Assembly: GCA_036023115.1 (NCBI GenBank)
Contig: JAYKKT010000089.1
Span: 10,442,001 to 10,506,000 of the forward strand
DNA length: 64,000 bases
Direction of reading: 5' to 3'
DNA from: Brasenia schreberi
Taxonomy: Eukaryota > Streptophyta > Magnoliopsida > Nymphaeales > Cabombaceae
Shown: one piece after another, positions 59,801-64,000 of the stretch
How positions within the stretch are numbered: position 1 is the stretch's first letter
Layout of the letters: the number at the start of each line of letters is the position of its first letter
Notes under the pieces: generated by a model
Database searches by the model: none
Told to the model about the DNA's origin: nothing
The model's input: the letters and a program-made list of their open reading frames with translations, nothing else
Position numbers and translations under genes: made by a program

Positions 59801-62008
59801 TGCCAAATTGGACACTACATGTGACTTAAAAATCTTGAAGTCCTGGGGCCTCCTTGGGTCCTATAAAATTGATAGTATGATAAGTTAGCTTTCGAGGACC
59901 TAAGGTAATTGACTTACTGATTGGTCATCCCTAAGAAGAAAGGGCAACAGTTCACTGGATACTCATCACATGAAGAGGACACCTTGATAAGGATTTGTAT
60001 TGAGTTTAAGGTGTTAACCCTTCAATTGTAGACCTGTTATCGACTTATGAACCACTCCTCATAAGACCATCTTTGAAAGAAGAGTATCGAGGTAAATATT
60101 GTAGAAAGTATGGGTCACTCACTCTTATGCAATCAATACAATCTTCTTTCTTTCCTACTTTCAAGTTCTCTATGCACTTACTCTCTTTTGTTCATAATGA
60201 GTAAGTTATTCGGGTGCAAAGGACCATTGGTTGCTTTAGCATCCAGGGGACAGAGAACGAACGTGATATTGGAGGTTTTCTTGGCAATCATCCATTACAC
60301 ACTTCAGAGTTTCGCCAAGTCTGAGTTGACCCACCACCTTAGGTGCTAGCTTTGTTTGAAACCGTGTCTGCTAGTTAGACGATTAGGGCATACAACTTTG
60401 GTATCAAAACGTTTTTTGATCCTACTTCTTTCAGTTAGCACTATGAGGATGGACCAAAGAATTTGGGAAGTGCCATGGCAATCATGAACCTGACGCAAAC
60501 AAACACAAAGAAGAGATGTGGATGAGAACTTTCAGCTGAAAGTACCATCATTTAAAGTCAATTGCATACCTTGGAAGCAAACATAGCAAATTTGAAAACC
60601 ACGAAGGAAGATGTTTAGCATCAAGGACTTTGTGAAAAAGCAATTCCAGTTAATACATGGAGGTGATCAACTTGTTAGAGGAAAAATAGGACGAAACCTT
60701 AACAAAACTTGAGGACCTCTTTGTATGTAGTACCAGCTACGGAGCGAACAATACAATTGTGTAAGAAAGGCTAGAAATCCTCATGTCATGTTGGAAAACC
60801 CTTGATCGAGCAATCACAAGTAAGATCATTCACCCCTTTCAAGATGATACTATCCTAAAGCCTAATGATTATTTGAGTATATGCAACTCAAAGGATCTTG
60901 AGAACTTCTTGCGGTAAGATGATGAGTGTATTAAAGCCAAAGAGATTAGAATGAAAGAATATAAGATCTGCAATGTGATCTCTTTCCTCAAAGGCACAAT
61001 TTACTCTAGTGGTGACATCACGCAATTGACATTGTTCAAGGAATTTTTATAGTCCACACTTTTGAAGATATTAAATGCGACATTCAGAAATAATTCCTCT
61101 TAAGAGGACCTTTGCTACTTGGCCTGTAAGGATTTTATGAGGTTCAAGCATGACCGTTCAATTAAAAATTACATCAACAAGTTCATTTGGCAAAATCAGA
61201 TAGGTTCTTCTTTCCTATACTTGGATTAATACTTGAGTCAAAGCATGAGCTTTGATAGAAGTGAGTAAAAGACCTAGCCTAGGGACTTGTTGCTGGTGAA
61301 CATGAAGCCAATGATAAACCTCGAAGGGTGGCCACTCTCATCGGCCATCCACTCCAAATAAAACCTTTTAATTACCAGTGTTTATATAGTCAATCAAACT
61401 TAGAAAGAAGGAAATAATCAAAGGGACCGTCTGGCTCAACAAAGAGAGTATCATCCTTATTAGGATAAGGTGACATGCCCACTCTCCTACTGCCACCATT
61501 GCAAGGAAATTAATTATGATCGGGTTTGCCCAATGAACCATCCATGCCACATGTGAACACAATGGTATGGTTGTTGTGGAACCTGCAAAGGACCCGTTTG
61601 ATTTTGATGAACCTATTCATTGGTGTTCTGTAATTCAACTCTTCAAATGTGCCTGGAGAGGACCAAGTGTACCTCTTCGAACTTGCCTAGGAAAGGTTGT
61701 TTGATTTTCAAGTGCAAGTAGAAAGAACAAAGACTGTCGACTTGAGGCTATGAGCAACTTTATTTCCATTGAACAAGCACAACCACTAGGACTTCGCACC
61801 TGACATCTCCGTCAAGTATGCCGCCGGCACCATTGAGAAAGTGACCGGCTAAGCCACTTGTGGGTACAGAGATCCTTCAGAAAGAGAACGCTTTTCCCAA
61901 CCTAAGACATAAGTGTTTCTACTTTGATGATGACCCTGCCCTTGGTTGCTCTTATGAACGAAATAAGTTGAAGTTTCCCATTTTTGGGGATCAAATTATT
62001 GCGGTTGA

Positions 62009-62127
62009 ATCCACCCTACTATCAATGGAGTATGCCCAACAAGACACTTCAAGTAGTTAAGTGCTAAGTGATTGCAAAAACTCAGAACTCTACATTCCAC
62101 CCTACTATCAATGGAGTATGCCCAACA
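62009..62127. repeat. 31-bp direct repeat
   Basis: A phrase starting CCACCCTACTATCAATGG and ending GCCCAACA occurs at about 62010-62040 and again at about 62097-62127, 87 bases apart. The frame at 62061-62405 (+), of 114 codons, includes the second copy but shows no recognised domain. Confidence 0.75.
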
Positions 62128-62699
62128 TTGAAGACCCCCAACCGTCTCGAGGCCACAAAGCCCTCAATGTCATGCTGAAGGAAGAAGTTAAGAACTACTA
62201 TGCTATACTGAATGTTGAATGTAGCTGGTTGATTAGCTCTCTAAGCGAGGGCAAGGACGAAGATGTTGCCAAGGCCAGCAATTATTTTGGTGGGGAAATG
62301 TCACCCTTTGGGTGCCAAAGGCCATTCTCTGCCTTAATCCGAAGGACTGGGTACCAGCTTACTTGTATTGGGATTTATCTTGCCAATCATCTGCTGCACA
62401 GTTAGGAATTCCACTAAGGCTGGTCCAACCCAATAAATAGGGCACCGGTCACCAACCCGTTTGCAAGTCGAACCACCAAGCGTGACGCATATTCTCTTGT
62501 TGTATACTAGGTTGGTTTTTGTAGTCCACTCCCTTCTTTGACAGTTAATTTAAAGAAGAGAAAGGTGATAGGGCGAGATTCAAGGTCTCAAGAAAATTAT
62601 CCAGGTCTCCTTTCGAGCTATGGAGCATTGAATATTAGTAAGTCGGGCTCTTGGTGCCAAACCTCATCAGAAGCAGCAAGCACTTCAAGGTACTATTGG

Positions 62700-64000
62700 G
62701 GATAGTCTCGTTATTGAATGATCATGTATTAATATTAATGGTGTAGCAAAATTCAATAAAATAATATCCAGTGTCCAATAGACAATGAATGGATGCCAAC
62801 ATTTTTGAATTCCTTAAGAAATTTAAAGGACTTCAATGTCACTGGATTCTACAAGAACGTAACATAATGTCCTAGCTATTCTCATATGGCAGCAGTTGGT
62901 AGCTCATATCACTACGAAGATAAATCTTCCTATTGGAGACCAACATTAATTATCTATATTTTATAAAGGAACATAATTGTTATTATCGCTGTCGAATCCT
63001 TTATCTGGAGTATGGCTAATCCATGATGAAACAGTTGTTCAAGTAAAAATTACATATTTATATGCGAAGATCTTTCTTAAGAAATTATCAACTGTTCCTT
63101 GCTCATATTGCTATTAGCATCAGAAACACTTTTTCACTTTTAGTAGGGGTCTGTCTCACCTCATTTTCATAATAAAAAAAAGCAGACTAAGCTCGCTTTA
63201 TATATATATATATGTATGTATGTATGATGTATATAATTATGATGGGAGGGGTATGCCTAATTCCATCTTGATAATAAAAGAAAAATATGGACGAATGCGT
63301 GCAATTTTTTCTTCTTTGCACAGCACCAGACGAAACCGCACAACAAAAGCGACGAACCGCCTGTTTGGCTCGCTTTAGTCGATTCCTTAAACAACTCCAA
63401 GAAGTAACGAATTGCACCACAGCCGCGACACCCTAGACCAGCAAGTCATGATACCGAAGATAGAGTTTGAATATCTTGATTAACCTTACATGTCTCAATC
63501 AGGATCTGTTGCGAAGCAACTCGGCACAGTACTTGAGTTTTGTGACGTCAAAGCTCCAGTCTTATTTCCATTGTGTGTTTCAGGCAAACTTCTTCCAGAA
63601 GTGAAGTTAGCTAGAGAAGCTAATCATTCAACTGGACAATGCGATCTTCTCGCCTCTCGATTTCGATCTTTCATATCAAGGGTCGTTGGTTGTTCCGGGG
63701 ACCCGCATGGATTTATCTGTCAAGTTTGCAGGCGTCGGGTACATGCAGTTTAAATTTGACAGAGAAAGGAAGAGATGAGAACACGCCCGTGGGGCTACAA
63801 GACACAGAAGCGCACACTTTGAGAACGTCTCTTCGTGCGCCGATTAATCAATCAATTATTCTGCCCATACACACTGCCTGATGAGATCGTATCTGCTCTC
63901 TTCATTCAATTCGAGAAGACGTGAGGCGTGTGGGTTGGTGGGTACGACGTCAATCCATGCCTCATACACCATACGTGCACCTCACAGTTCTTGACATTAA
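62700..64000. other. window end, no gene recognised
   Basis: A TA/TATG microsatellite lies near 63199-63226. The overlapping frames at 63187-63420 (-), 63490-63753 (+) and 63639-63881 (+) have no recognisable motif. The window may end upstream of a further gene. Confidence 0.4.

Larger units (their letters stand above)
55900..62700 (+). mobile_element. probable decayed LTR retrotransposon region
   Basis: The parts fit one old plus-strand element. There is an LTR-like promoter (TATA at 56722), then AT-rich non-coding sequence to about 60.1 kb. A primer-binding-like TGGTATCAAAACG is at 60399-60411, and gag-like fragments are at 60450-61260, such as LACKDFMRFKHDRSIKNYINKF near 61120-61190. No RT or integrase was recognised, and both LTR ends remain undefined. 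The call is inference from order and flavour. Alternatives are several unrelated fragments. Confidence 0.4.

Noticed and set aside
63187..63881. ORFs at the window end
   Set aside because: They have no motifs, overlap each other in different frames, and one is partly microsatellite.
1..64000. A previously undescribed multi-gene system (defence-like cluster, biosynthetic cluster, or repeat-spacer array)
   Set aside because: The intact genes are unrelated in function, no regular repeat-spacer array is present, and the unexplained structure is accounted for by transposons, simple repeats and local duplications.

Overview
This is nuclear DNA from a flowering plant. Genes are split by GT-AG introns, two large introns are filled with retrotransposons, Ty1/copia, RTE-type LINE and hAT-like elements are present, TA and GA microsatellites are abundant, and the proteins are plant-type (complex I 51 kDa subunit, ATL-type RING-H2 protein, ACHT-type plastid thioredoxin, DUF247 protein). 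I cannot fix the species; nothing points to a grass. No tRNA, rRNA, CRISPR array or prokaryote-style operon was seen. Layout: 1-2.3 kb is microsatellites and non-coding DNA with a possible SINE. 2359-21917 (+) is the kinetochore gene NUF2 in eleven exons. Its third intron holds a truncated RTE LINE, and its fifth intron (about 14.65 kb) holds two Ty1/copia retrotransposons with intact target-site duplications: element A (5887-11135, minus strand) and element B (12156-19397, plus strand). Element B has itself received two hAT-like elements, a third inserted block, and an internal tandem duplication. 22-28.3 kb is gene-poor, with degenerate repeats. 28493-34955 (+) is the mitochondrial complex I 51 kDa flavoprotein gene (NDUFV1/CI51). 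It has an 18-nt first exon and a 5-kb first intron that carries a nearly intact RTE LINE with a 19-bp target-site duplication. 35-38.6 kb and 40.2-47.4 kb hold a dispersed repeat family, a SINE-like copy, a degenerate minus-strand copia remnant and a 5' LINE fragment. A DUF247 gene with two frameshifts lies at 38703-40142 (-). 48057-48674 (+) is a single-exon ATL-like RING-H2 gene in which a zinc-ligand histidine is replaced by tyrosine. 49.0-50.35 kb is a decayed LINE 3' end that has become a tandem array around TA microsatellites. 50955-52111 (+) is a four-exon ACHT-type plastid thioredoxin. 54.85-55.27 kb (-) is a conserved but frameshifted exon of an unrecognised gene. 56-62.7 kb looks like a decayed LTR retrotransposon with a degenerate TTGACC-rich leader, and 62.7-64 kb has nothing I can assign. 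The genes belong to separate pathways (chromosome segregation, respiration, ubiquitination, plastid redox) and do not form a functional cluster. What links the window is layered transposon insertion into introns. The most notable points are an in-frame stop in NUF2 with the frame kept downstream, the two GATACG-rich hAT-like elements, the RING-H2 ligand substitution, and the new tandem array derived from a LINE tail. I found no convincing evidence of a new multi-gene system.
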